Origin: Pelagomonas calceolata
Taxonomy: Eukaryota > Sar > Pelagophyceae > Pelagomonadales > Pelagomonadaceae
Assembly (NCBI GenBank): GCA_918797485.1
Contig: CAKKNE010000002.1
Coordinates: 2,632,501-2,696,500 of the forward strand
Direction: 5' to 3'
Length of the DNA stretch: 64,000 bases
The notes beneath the pieces are model-generated. The model was not told the DNA's origin, did not search any database, and saw nothing but the letters and a program-made list of their open reading frames with translations. A program made the translations under genes and the position numbers. Below, in pieces: positions 56,701 to 64,000 of the stretch. Every line of letters starts with the position of its first letter. The first letter of the stretch is position 1.

Positions 56701-59700
56701 GCCCGCGTGGTCCATCCACTGCCGCAGGATTTCAATGGGCGGCTGGGCGCCGTATTCCTCCTTCGCAGGCATATTGAGATCATCGACAAACACGACACAT
56801 TTCTTGCCGAGGGGTGGCCCCAACACGCCCTTCCGCCTCTTATCGAGCTTGCTATCAATAATATCCTGGGTTTGGTTCGCCGACGTTTGGGCCGAGAAGT
56901 TGAGCATAATATTGGTAAACTCCTCGTTGTCTCCGGACATCAGCGGGTGGTTCTTGACACCCACACTCTTCCCGGTGCCCGTGTCGCCCACACACAACAC
57001 GTTCGCGCCACCATACAGGAGTTGTTCGATGAGCCACTCGTGGCGGATCGTATCTACGGTCGGGACCACGATGCTATTGAATTGCGCCTCTTTGGGGATG
57101 ACGAACTTGGCCCCAGGTTCCACCCAGGACGCCCAGCTCCCGGTCTTGCCGTGAAATCTAAAGTCGTGGATGCCCGACGACGCGTCCGGCGCGAGTTGCG
57201 ACTGGCGCTTCTCCAGACCGCCGTCCTCGTAGTCCGGGGTCTTGGACTTGAAGTCCTTGTACTCGTCGGAGTTGTCGATCTCCGCCGCGTCTCCGGATAA
57301 TAATAACCGTAAGAACGCGTCGAACTTCTCGCGGCCTTCTTTGTCGACCGCGGCTCCTACAGACCACGTCACCGCCATCAAGAATAACCCTTCGACCGTT
57401 CGCGGGACGTCCGTGCCAATAGTCTTCGACTCTTCACACTCGCGCATGAAACAACTCAGTAATTTGAGGGAGTTGCGCATCTGCTCGTGGAGCGTGACCG
57501 GACAAGGGGTCTTGCAGAACTTATCCACAAAATAGGTGAGAGGGGGGAACAGCCACCCATACAACTCCGTGACTAGTTTCGAATGTTCCTTCCAGGGCTC
57601 TTCCAGCGCCTCGCACCAGACTTGGAGGAAGGGCTCCCAGCCGACATTGGTCGCTTCGCAAAAAATCATACCTACACGACTGACCGTGGCGGGCGACGCC
57701 TCTTCCAGATCCTCGGCCTCGAACATCATCGTCATGCGGTCCGTCATCTTGATGATCTCGCCGGACATGAGACACAGTTTTTTATTATCATCGAGCACGG
57801 TGTTCATGTTCTCGATCCAGACCGCATCCACGGGACCGTCGAACATGACCCACTGGCGGTCCTTGCCCGTGTCCATGGCGCAGTTCCGGAAGATGACCGC
57901 CAGTACACCGTCGGACCACTCGTGCGTGTTGTCGTCGAAGTTGCCATATAGTTGGCCCGCATTAATGGACTTGGGGTTCATCGTGTGGATCACCACCTTC
58001 TCGAAGGGTTCGCCTCTTTCGGCGCAGGTCGTCATCGCATCCGCTAAACAATGTACTGATGATGTTTTACCAGAGCACGTCTGGCCGACGATCATGACGC
58101 CGTGTCTTACCAAGACCATTTCGTAGAGCTGCACGATTTTTAAGGTGAAGGTCGACTTGGGTTCCAATTTAGGTTCCCTGCCAGGAGCCACCTTGACGCC
58201 GGACCAGCACATCTCGTCGATCGTCGGGATGAGCGCCCCGTGGTCCGCCTGCGGCAGCTCGACGCCGGGGAACAAGTCGGACGTAATACCCAAAAATAAA
58301 GGTACGTCCTCCACCGTGAACTTTGGTAAATTCACATCCATCACGGAACGCAAAACGACCTTGGCCTCGTCCCACAGGGGGTCGTCGCCGACCTTGAGTC
58401 GTAAGTTACCACACGCCACGAGAATGGAGTTGACGGCGCGCATGCCGTAGTCGTAGTGCTTTTGGCTCGAGCATTGCTCGGAACACAACTGTAACGTTCG
58501 TACTAGCTTCTGGGCATTAATACGAGCGGCCTCGAACCCAAACGAGTACAATCTAATTTCGCCAATCAAAGCGTAATCCGGAACCATCATGGCGCAGGGC
58601 CGGAACAGAGCTTTTAAGTTATCGGGCAATTCCGCACGGCCCGCGTAGCCCGGGTTCATCGTGATGAACGGGTTCGCGTTGGTGTTTAACTTCATAAACG
58701 TGCCCTCGAACGTGAACTTGTCCACGCCCGCGGCCTTGCCCTTGTTGATCGTGAGGATTTGCTGGGCTACGACGGACAACACCTCCACCGAAATGCGGTT
58801 GAACTCGTCGAAGCAGCACCAACTACCACAACCCGCGAGGCCCTTGAAGAACTTGGCCATGGCCTTGTAGTCTAATTGATCAGAACAGTTGAAGACGACA
58901 CATTGTATCGATATCGCTTTGCTGAGATCTTTTACCGTTTCCGTTTTACCGGTACCGGCGGGACCTTCCGGCGCTCCACCGTAGAGTAGGTCAATAGCCG
59001 AGATCATCGTGCGGTAGCATCGATCCGTCAACGGTGTTACGACGAGTCTCATGGAATTGCCGAGGTACTCATAACCGTACAAGCATCTCGCATTCACGAT
59101 GCGCGCAACCACGGTACCCTCGCCCTTTTTCACGGCCTGGCCGTCCTTCCAGGCCGGGCCCCAATAATATCTCATCTGCGACTGCCACTGGAAGTCGGAG
59201 CACTTTTCAATCAACCCAGTAACCATCGTGACGTTCGTGTCTCTCGAGTGAATGTCCATCACGACCAACGCTGATAGAGTTTTTCGTTGGAGTTTCGAGA
59301 GTTGACCTCTAACAAGCATGACAATATCAGTTAAACCTTGATTCAAGTCCAAGACATACTTGTCCAAGCCCTGGTGGCCGCCGGCGTCAATCGCTTCTTC
59401 CGTTTTTTGGGTCCAGAAGATTTGCGAGACGGCCAAAATAGCTTGGGCCGGCCACTTGATGCACCAGTCGATGCGCTTTTGCTTCGGGTAGTCCTGCAAA
59501 GCTAGTTCGACTTGGCGTCTCACAGAAACCCACTGCAGGCCCTCTAGCTCCAAGAGCCATTTTTCCACATTGCCCTTGTTCGGACCGGACTCGGGGTCGA
59601 TGGGTGTCGTTAAATCCACTCGTTCACCTTCGGGCGAGATCATCTGCGTGATTTTCAGGTCCTTCTCGAACTTGATGGTGTTTAAGCCTTCGAAACACTT

Positions 59701-62700
59701 GCCTAGATGAGGCTGCACCGCTCGCGGTTCCTTCGACTGCGAGAGAATTTCAAGCATCTGCTCATCCGCTAGGAAGAAGAAGCGGGGAAAGTACAACCGC
59801 TTCATCTCCAGGTAGTCGGATAAGCCCTTCTGGATCTTGTCCAATTTCTCGTTGGCATCTTGCATCTTCTTGACTAACTGTTTGGACGGCTCCGCTTGGC
59901 TGATGAAGACGGGGTCCTCCTCGGTCGCCTTCATCGTCGACCGCCACAATTTATCGACGTCATTGAAGCGACGAGCCTCGGTAGGTAACTGGCGCATGAT
60001 GTCCTCCGACCCGAAGATGGGCTCCAGGTACATCCAGACGCGCTGCATGGCGATCCACTCGTCCACCAAGTTCTGGGCGTACTTGAGCTGCGATTCCCAG
60101 CCGCGCGCTTCGCCCTCGATGGCCTTGATGTACATGGACCCGCACATGGTCTGCGTCTTGACGATGTGGTCATCTAGTAGAGCTATAATTTCATCAATAC
60201 CGCCCACGATCGACGTGCCCGTCTCCTTGTAGGCCTTGACGTCGAACTCGATCTCGGCCCATTCTTGTTTCATAGCTTCCAAGTTCTTCTCGAGCTTGTA
60301 TTCCTTGTCGGCGCTCACGGTGATTTCTTGCACTTCATCTATTCTATCTTGAATATTTAGATCCAGCAGGAACTGTAGGGTTAACTCAGTACCGGTATTC
60401 TCGTCATACGGTACGATGGTCGTACCGAGCTTGTCCGACAATCGGACCCAGTGCCTGTCCTTCAAAGCGGGATTCGCCAGCGCCTCGATAATCGGTAAGT
60501 TCTTCTTGAACAAGGCCGTCTCATCGCGTAAAGCTTGCGCACATTCCGCCGCTTCGGGGCAGTCCTCCTCGAGAGCAGCTTTGAGCTTGTAGCTCCCCTT
60601 CCACCACGTGTCGACCTCCTTCTTGATTTTAGGAGCGTCCAATTCCATGAAATTGCCATGCTTATATTCATGTTCATTCGCGTGGTAGTCGCTGATCATG
60701 TTCCAGAGGTCCCAGTACGGGGCTAACTCCTCCTCGGCCACGTCCAGCTCCAAAAATTCGGTGGGAGGGAACCCAAAGACCTGTTCCCGATCGTTGAACG
60801 CTTTGCCCTTGGCCTTGGCCTCCAGGATAGAATCCTGGATACCGTTGACGATCTCCACATATTCCGCCTCTTTTTCGTAGTCGTCGAACCCCTTGGCTTG
60901 TTGTACGCGTCGTATGAACTCGGCCAAGTTCATCTCGAACTCGTTCTTTTCTAGCGCGAGCTTGTCGATCATCTTGATTTTGTCGAACTCTATTCTCGAC
61001 TCCGCTTCACTGGAAGCGTCGTGGACGCGCTTCGGGTACTCCATCGTGCTCCAGGCCAGGTGGACGTCGTCCTTTGACAGTTCAATGCCGTACTTGTGGA
61101 AGGACTCTAGTCTAGAGAACATCTTGTCTCCTCTCACGAGTGTTTCTTGGACCTCTAGTCTTGTATCAGCGATGAACTGTTTGAGAGCGGCTAGCTCTTC
61201 TTCGTTCGCCGGCTTCTGGACTAATTTCGCGAGGATTTCCTCATACCTTTCAATCGTAGACTCGTTCTCCTCTCGCGTCGTGTCTAGGATGTACGTGAGC
61301 AAAGCGTTCCGCACGTCGCGAGCTTTCGAAGCTAATTGCTGCTTGATCTCGGTGCAGTCCACGTTCAGCAAAGAAAACAGCTCCACATCTTCGGACAACG
61401 ATTCGATAGACTCGGCGGCGTCGTGGAACTTCTTCACTTCCGAGACCCAGGCTTGATCGATCGACTTCTCGAGGTTAATCGTAGCTTCGTGAATAGCTAA
61501 CTCCTTGGCCTCTCGTTCTTCTTCCTTCTCGTCCGGTAAGTCGTGGGCGGCATCTAACGCCTTCTGGGCCTCCTTGCCCACGTTCTTTGCGAACTGCTTC
61601 ACATGCAACGTCGGGTCGGCGGCGGCGACCCACGCGTAGTCGTTGTATTGTTCACAAAGGGCTAATGGGGCTTCTAACGCTTGTTCTAGCAAGTATTTGA
61701 CGTCGTCTGATGCCGTGTCTATCGTATTATCGATATCGTTGCACAATTCGTCATCACGCTTGACATTTAACAACGTTCGTTCCGGTAGTTTGATCAGGGA
61801 CATCAGGTCCGAATCGCACGTTCGTAACGTTCTTACAATGTCGACGGGCTCCATGATTCGAGCTAACAAAGCCACTTCCAAATCTTCGGGTGTAGGGCTC
61901 AGCTTAACCTTTGGCACGCCGAACCGCGACATCCTGCCCGACGAGTTCATGGCGTCCTGCACGTCAAAAGCGATGTTGAGCGAAGCCTGGAATAAAGGTG
62001 GAGTACTTCTACCCTCCGTCGCGGCGCCCTTCTCGCAGAAGCGCTCGACAAATGACACCCAGTCACTCACAGACAAAGATAATATATCTCTAAGTTGCTG
62101 CTTCTGCCGCAGCTCAAAGTGCCTCAGTAACTTCTTCAGGTCACCTCCCTCATACCTTTCTTCATCAGACTGATAGAAGTCGAAGGTGTCCTGGACGTTA
62201 TCAACCACTTGTTCGACGAACGCTCGGCGCCACTCGCTCGTCAGCTTGTCGCCTAGCTTTTGGCAGTGTTCGGCTTGGGCCGTGGCAAAGTCTTCTAACA
62301 CACAAGGTAAGGTGAAGGGTAGGGCTCCTGGTCTCGTGTCGCCGCCGTTCACGAGCGGCGAGATAGATTCATCTATATCTTCCTCTACTGCCTCTTGGAG
62401 GGGGTTCTTCCAGACGCGTTTCCTCTCTTTGATTCTATCTAAGGCTGCTCCATCGTCCGGTAGTAACATGAAGCGCGACTGGAGAATCTTCTCCCACGTC
62501 GTCGACAGCCACACGAAGCTATCTAATACAGATTTGTGGGCTGATAAGTGTCGTGCCGCTATAATAGCTCGGTTATCCTCATAGGAGTGCGAGGGGATCT
62601 GCACTTTACCTAACTCGGGTGCTGGCGGTAAAGGTGCTACCGTATCCTGCGGGAGTTTCAACCTATCGAAATCTCTTTTGAATCCCGGCTCGTTGATGTA

Positions 62701-63753
62701 CTTTCGTCGAATGATGGTCTTCTTCATGGCTCTCGCATACGCTTGAATGACGTCCGCCGTTAATGTCCTTAACAGCTGGCCCATTGGAGTCCCGGGCTGC
62801 GGAAAGGGCATGGACACTAAACCGTCGTTGACGCGCGCATGCACGCCTCGCAGCGTCGTCTGGGCGATGGCTCGGACCGTCGAGGCCGGCTGCTCGCTCA
62901 CGAAGTAGTCCAGCCTCAAGTTTCGCTTGACGTTTTCTCTCATCGCATGTGCAGAATTTCTACGATCATTCCAGGCCTTCTCGTCTTCTTCGGCAAACCG
63001 AATGTTCAGGCGGTGGGCCATGCGCTCCTTCTGGCCCATTTTCACCTTGAACTGGCGCAGTTCAGCATCGTACGAAACAATTTTAGCTTTTCTCCACCTC
63101 CAAGTACCCCCAGAAGCACCTTTGGCGTTCATCACGAAGTAGGCCGCGAAGCCGGGCACGAAGGGCTCGTCCTTCGGGTTCTTGCCCTTTTTTGCAGTGG
63201 CCATCCACTCCTCCGGCGACTTGTCCAGTTCTTCGTATTCCGCGGAGTCGAACGTTTCGATGGGCAATTTCGACTCGTCTAATCGCAGGAATAGATCCGG
63301 TTGCTTCATTTCTTCGACTTCCTTATCGAGTAAATCAGGAGGTAGGGGTGGCGGTCCCGCACCGGTCACGCCGTCCCAGCCCAAGTCCGGATCATTTTCG
63401 TCGGGTTCCTTAAACTGGCGGTGCGTGCCGTGCATATAAGCATACCTCGCAACAGCGGAGTCGTCATACACGTCCGTCTGGAGCAATTCAAAGGGAAACG
63501 CGCGCGGCGACTCAGGCTCCCGCGCGTCCGCCTTGCGCTGCCTTTCAGCAGCTTCATCCTCCAGCTGGGCGAAGGTCTTCCAGCCCATCTTGCGGTTGTT
63601 GGCATCTAAATAATCTTTTTCGGCGACGGTCTTCGCGGCCGCGATTTTTTTGCGCTTGACATCTTTGGCGCGTCTAGCGCGCTTCTTCGCTTCCAAGTTA
63701 AGCAACCATTGGGGCAGGGGCCGCTCCTGCATGAGCGTCTCCTGCGTCGGCAT
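50764..63753 (-). CDS. DNAH1: Axonemal inner-arm dynein heavy chain, DNAH1-like, single exon
   Basis: 4329 aa in one uninterrupted 13 kb frame, ATG at the complement of 63751-63753. The N-terminus has a DNAH1-type segment (LPIETFDSAEYEELDKSPEE, later WRKAKIVSYDAELRQFKVK and HRLNIRF). The linker lies at ~1000-1500. P-loops: AAA1 GPAGTGKTE (~1597, main hydrolysis site, with WCCFDEFNRI); AAA2 GQTCSGKTS (~1893); AAA3 GDTGTGKS (~2258); AAA4 GVGGSGRKS (~2612). The coiled-coil stalk and microtubule-binding domain follow (~2850-3180), then AAA5, AAA6 and the C-terminal domain with LSTTGHSTNFV and QQHWIKRGVAMLSQLDD. It moves doublet microtubules in the flagellum. Being a single-headed inner arm and the DNAH1 subclass are inferences from remembered homologues. 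Confidence 0.93.
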   Translation of the reverse strand: MPTQETLMQERPLPQWLLNLEAKKRARRAKDVKRKKIAAAKTVAEKDYLDANNRKMGWKTFAQLEDEAAERQRKADAREPESPRAFPFELLQTDVYDDSAVARYAYMHGTHRQFKEPDENDPDLGWDGVTGAGPPPLPPDLLDKEVEEMKQPDLFLRLDESKLPIETFDSAEYEELDKSPEEWMATAKKGKNPKDEPFVPGFAAYFVMNAKGASGGTWRWRKAKIVSYDAELRQFKVKMGQKERMAHRLNIRFAEEDEKAWNDRRNSAHAMRENVKRNLRLDYFVSEQPASTVRAIAQTTLRGVHARVNDGLVSMPFPQPGTPMGQLLRTLTADVIQAYARAMKKTIIRRKYINEPGFKRDFDRLKLPQDTVAPLPPAPELGKVQIPSHSYEDNRAIIAARHLSAHKSVLDSFVWLSTTWEKILQSRFMLLPDDGAALDRIKERKRVWKNPLQEAVEEDIDESISPLVNGGDTRPGALPFTLPCVLEDFATAQAEHCQKLGDKLTSEWRRAFVEQVVDNVQDTFDFYQSDEERYEGGDLKKLLRHFELRQKQQLRDILSLSVSDWVSFVERFCEKGAATEGRSTPPLFQASLNIAFDVQDAMNSSGRMSRFGVPKVKLSPTPEDLEVALLARIMEPVDIVRTLRTCDSDLMSLIKLPERTLLNVKRDDELCNDIDNTIDTASDDVKYLLEQALEAPLALCEQYNDYAWVAAADPTLHVKQFAKNVGKEAQKALDAAHDLPDEKEEEREAKELAIHEATINLEKSIDQAWVSEVKKFHDAAESIESLSEDVELFSLLNVDCTEIKQQLASKARDVRNALLTYILDTTREENESTIERYEEILAKLVQKPANEEELAALKQFIADTRLEVQETLVRGDKMFSRLESFHKYGIELSKDDVHLAWSTMEYPKRVHDASSEAESRIEFDKIKMIDKLALEKNEFEMNLAEFIRRVQQAKGFDDYEKEAEYVEIVNGIQDSILEAKAKGKAFNDREQVFGFPPTEFLELDVAEEELAPYWDLWNMISDYHANEHEYKHGNFMELDAPKIKKEVDTWWKGSYKLKAALEEDCPEAAECAQALRDETALFKKNLPIIEALANPALKDRHWVRLSDKLGTTIVPYDENTGTELTLQFLLDLNIQDRIDEVQEITVSADKEYKLEKNLEAMKQEWAEIEFDVKAYKETGTSIVGGIDEIIALLDDHIVKTQTMCGSMYIKAIEGEARGWESQLKYAQNLVDEWIAMQRVWMYLEPIFGSEDIMRQLPTEARRFNDVDKLWRSTMKATEEDPVFISQAEPSKQLVKKMQDANEKLDKIQKGLSDYLEMKRLYFPRFFFLADEQMLEILSQSKEPRAVQPHLGKCFEGLNTIKFEKDLKITQMISPEGERVDLTTPIDPESGPNKGNVEKWLLELEGLQWVSVRRQVELALQDYPKQKRIDWCIKWPAQAILAVSQIFWTQKTEEAIDAGGHQGLDKYVLDLNQGLTDIVMLVRGQLSKLQRKTLSALVVMDIHSRDTNVTMVTGLIEKCSDFQWQSQMRYYWGPAWKDGQAVKKGEGTVVARIVNARCLYGYEYLGNSMRLVVTPLTDRCYRTMISAIDLLYGGAPEGPAGTGKTETVKDLSKAISIQCVVFNCSDQLDYKAMAKFFKGLAGCGSWCCFDEFNRISVEVLSVVAQQILTINKGKAAGVDKFTFEGTFMKLNTNANPFITMNPGYAGRAELPDNLKALFRPCAMMVPDYALIGEIRLYSFGFEAARINAQKLVRTLQLCSEQCSSQKHYDYGMRAVNSILVACGNLRLKVGDDPLWDEAKVVLRSVMDVNLPKFTVEDVPLFLGITSDLFPGVELPQADHGALIPTIDEMCWSGVKVAPGREPKLEPKSTFTLKIVQLYEMVLVRHGVMIVGQTCSGKTSSVHCLADAMTTCAERGEPFEKVVIHTMNPKSINAGQLYGNFDDNTHEWSDGVLAVIFRNCAMDTGKDRQWVMFDGPVDAVWIENMNTVLDDNKKLCLMSGEIIKMTDRMTMMFEAEDLEEASPATVSRVGMIFCEATNVGWEPFLQVWCEALEEPWKEHSKLVTELYGWLFPPLTYFVDKFCKTPCPVTLHEQMRNSLKLLSCFMRECEESKTIGTDVPRTVEGLFLMAVTWSVGAAVDKEGREKFDAFLRLLLSGDAAEIDNSDEYKDFKSKTPDYEDGGLEKRQSQLAPDASSGIHDFRFHGKTGSWASWVEPGAKFVIPKEAQFNSIVVPTVDTIRHEWLIEQLLYGGANVLCVGDTGTGKSVGVKNHPLMSGDNEEFTNIMLNFSAQTSANQTQDIIDSKLDKRRKGVLGPPLGKKCVVFVDDLNMPAKEEYGAQPPIEILRQWMDHAGWYNREENSYVQLVDIQFVAAMGPPGGGRTFITQRYVRHYNLLNFVPFNNESLTRVFSTIMDWALGKGYANPVKQLSGSVVEATINIYDTIAAGLLPTPMKSHYTFNLRDMAKVFQGITQGSPKEINAKDVFVSLWCHEAMRVFHDRLINDHDRDWFVAELSKGCSDAFGLDFEKKVCVKGLPLMFGSYLDYQQMPEKRMYKKVLLEEDLQESMDYFLKDYNQNSGSRMALVLFLNAMEHVSRIARIISQPYGNALLMGVGGSGRKSLTTLAVYVCDFKFCQIAVGKSYGRNEWGEDLKRILTAAGAEDGEGVPTVFLFDDTQIVYESFLEDVNLLLNTGEVPNLFVQEDLSVINDLLGPAANAAGVNTGIMAEMYKYFISRCRANLHVVITMSPIGDAFRRRLRMFPALVNCCTLDWFTAWPEQALRSVASYFLGDVDIEEDVKAGVVDVCVDMQERVSGMAVKYVAEMQRHYYVTPTSYLELINTFKKLLGAQRNDVMERKLRYDNGLEKILSTEAQVDGMQTELVALQPKLKQATIETDALLDKIAVDTKDANEVEAVVSKERALCNQQAAEASKIAADCQADLDKAMPALQGAIKALDSLSKGDIVEVKAMKKPPDAVKLVMEAVCLMMGVKPDKIKDPNGGTKKIDDYWGPAQKQLLGDARFLQNLKDYDKDNMDEKMVVKVNGYTQMEMFSVDVVKKASIAAAGLCKWVTAMMIYDAVAKNVGPKKEALKAAETSLKEASEALAGKEAALKAVQDKLAALQEGLDAANKKKGDLQASVTKCATQLKRAEELIKGLGGEKSRWSALSQELAGLYVNVTGDILLSSGVIAYLGAFVVSYREDALVAWKEQLSEKQIPSTDGFTLRSTLGEEVAIREWVINKLPNDEFSVENAIMLERSNRWPLMIDPQGQANKWIKKTYGETLKVVKLNQATFARTIENAIPFGTPVLIENVGEVLDPVLEPVLLKQVVVRGGAKTLKFGDGEIEYDDAFLLFITSKMRNPHYPPELCVKVNLLNFMATAEGLEDQMLGLAVACEEAALEQQREALVLEDAENKRALKEIEDKILYLLKNSEGNILDDEVLIETLKDSKIKSVKIEKKQKIAAKTFAIIAKTRIGYKPLAFHGSRLFFCIADLSVIDPMYQYSMEWYQALFVDAMEKAEAAPNLEQRLENLKNTFTYILYLNVCRSLFEKDKLLFSFLLTVKIMSGQGKLDAAHLRFLLAGNTAMDRERELPSTDWLTDKCWGDILAIGHLPAFDGFVDTFVGQLDAWKGVYDSKQPMADIQALVGPPAGRNEDGVKTGPNDRGYTAFQHLCLLRAVRPDAVVPEVQAFVKDEMGARFIEVPQFDLGACYDDSKCFTPLLFVLTPGADPMSALFALAEEKGFGGKKLHAISLGQGQGDIAYAAINEAQDKGTWVCLQNCHLCISWMPTLERLCEELSPDRISESFRLWLTSEPSPHFPAFILQNGIKMTIEPPKGVRANLIGSYTKVVTEEFIEGIERSGEFKKLLFGLCFFHALVRERRKYGPLGWNMKYVFSGTDLKISMDQLRIFFENLESDADVPYAALRYLTGECNYGGRVTDDKDRRCLANMLTDFYDVIIQPDEYRFSPSGTYYAPPEGPLGSYAEYVNSLPYTEGPELFGLHDNANITCALGETNLLLNTVLSLQPRSGGGGGMSWDDQLAEVSADIEGRLPPAYDIELALIQFPVRYDEAMNTVLTQELQRFNNLTDLIKGMLKEVQRAIKGLVVMSGELETMGNSMVTGKVPGAWAKAAYPSRKPLGSWVLDLIARLKFLQDWFDALVPPNIFWISGFYFIQAFITGTLQNYARKYQLPIDTVAFDFAILRPDEERKATAEKIPDGSVCHGLFFEGARWDVEKHVIAESRPRELYTTCPMFHMQPKVKGDIEEVIGRPELYTGAIRGTAHKYQVPVYRESARAGVLSTTGHSTNFVMFIRVPMAKEHTQQHWIKRGVAMLSQLDD

Positions 63754-63935
63754 CGTTGCGGCTGCCCTGGGGCTGCCTTAGCCCCAAGGACCAGCTCGGC
63801 GCGGCTGCGTCGAGCGCTGCAGCAACGGCTGCCCCGGCTCGTCCGCGAGCTTGCCGATGCGTGCGAGGGCGCCCGGGCAGTGCCAACCCTGCCTTAGCGT
63901 GCCCTTTTGCCGGCTTTCAGCCGCTCGGCGCTGGG

Positions 63936-63960
63936 CCTAGCCTGTAAGTCAGTAGTTAGC
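63936..63960 (-). promoter_or_regulatory. Possible degraded palindrome upstream of dynein
   Basis: Read on the plus strand it shows CCTAG, then CCTGTAAG, then TCAGTAGTTAGC, which keeps the order 'CTAG - CCTGTAAG - CA.TAG - GC' of the minus-oriented copies with several changes. It is 183 bp upstream of the dynein ATG, in the usual distance range. The partner gene would lie beyond the window. Confidence 0.3.
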
Positions 63961-64000
63961 CTTCCTCGTCCTGAGCAGGTCCCGCGGTTCCCGCGGGCCC

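Noticed and set aside
1-64000. tRNA, rRNA, snRNA, CRISPR arrays, insertion sequences, retroelements or viral remnants
   Set aside because: I looked for B-box-like GTTCGA words in gaps, regular direct repeats, and transposase, reverse transcriptase or capsid signatures. None was found outside coding coincidences.

Overview
The window is nuclear DNA from a compact, GC-rich eukaryotic genome, most likely a marine stramenopile alga of the pelagophyte type (Pelagomonas or Aureococcus relatives). This is inferred from gene content, not from a search. Two proteins carry the bipartite plastid leaders with an aromatic residue at the cleavage site that are typical of secondary red plastids (KEA antiporter, FabI enoyl-ACP reductase). 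Flagellar genes are present (a DNAH1-like dynein heavy chain, CFAP91, and an IQ/WW protein that may be ciliary). An ankyrin protein and a TPR protein carry C-terminal sequences of a style I associate with pelagophytes. I support 31 protein genes, almost all a single uninterrupted reading frame (one is 13 kb). Two genes appear to have one very short intron each (41 and 46 nt).

Layout, left to right: the end of a ZW10-like tether gene (+); M50 protease (-); a membrane/lipase fusion (+); a stramenopile unknown (-); E. coli-type thymidine kinase (+); permuted NlpC/P60-fold protein (-); V-ATPase subunit d (+); SBDS (-); ankyrin protein (+); Cys-rich membrane protein (-); myosin (+); LST8 (-); plastid KEA (+); aspartyl aminopeptidase (-); an oxygenase/2-hydroxyacid dehydrogenase fusion (+); acidic nuclear protein (+); F-box/FIST protein (-); short TPR protein (+); IQ/WW protein (-); CK1 kinase (+); M3 oligopeptidase (-); kanadaptin-like FHA protein (+); FabI (-); NTH1-type DNA glycosylase (+); ALG12 (-); CFAP91 (+); small unknown (-); AI-2E-type transporter (+); UTP12/WDR3 (-); serine carboxypeptidase (+); and DNAH1-like dynein (-), which fills the last 13 kb.

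Two features of organisation stand out. First, genes alternate strand almost perfectly: 29 of 30 neighbouring pairs face opposite ways, so nearly every gene shares its 5' flank with one neighbour and its 3' flank with the other. Second, 11 of the 14 complete head-to-head gaps hold one copy of the same 22-25 nt interrupted palindrome (arms GCTAGTGTC / GACGCTAGC around a TTA-containing spacer). A twelfth gap and the flank upstream of the dynein hold degraded copies. I found no copy in a coding region, a tail-to-tail gap or the single tandem gap. This looks like a shared bidirectional promoter or boundary element and is the best candidate here for an undescribed system.

A third unexplained element is a repeat of about 140-160 bp found in the two longest tail-to-tail gaps (near 21.7 kb and 50.6 kb). 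The genes are otherwise housekeeping (ribosome biogenesis, glycosylation, proteolysis, TOR signalling, lipid synthesis, DNA repair) plus motility, and I see no operon-like functional grouping.
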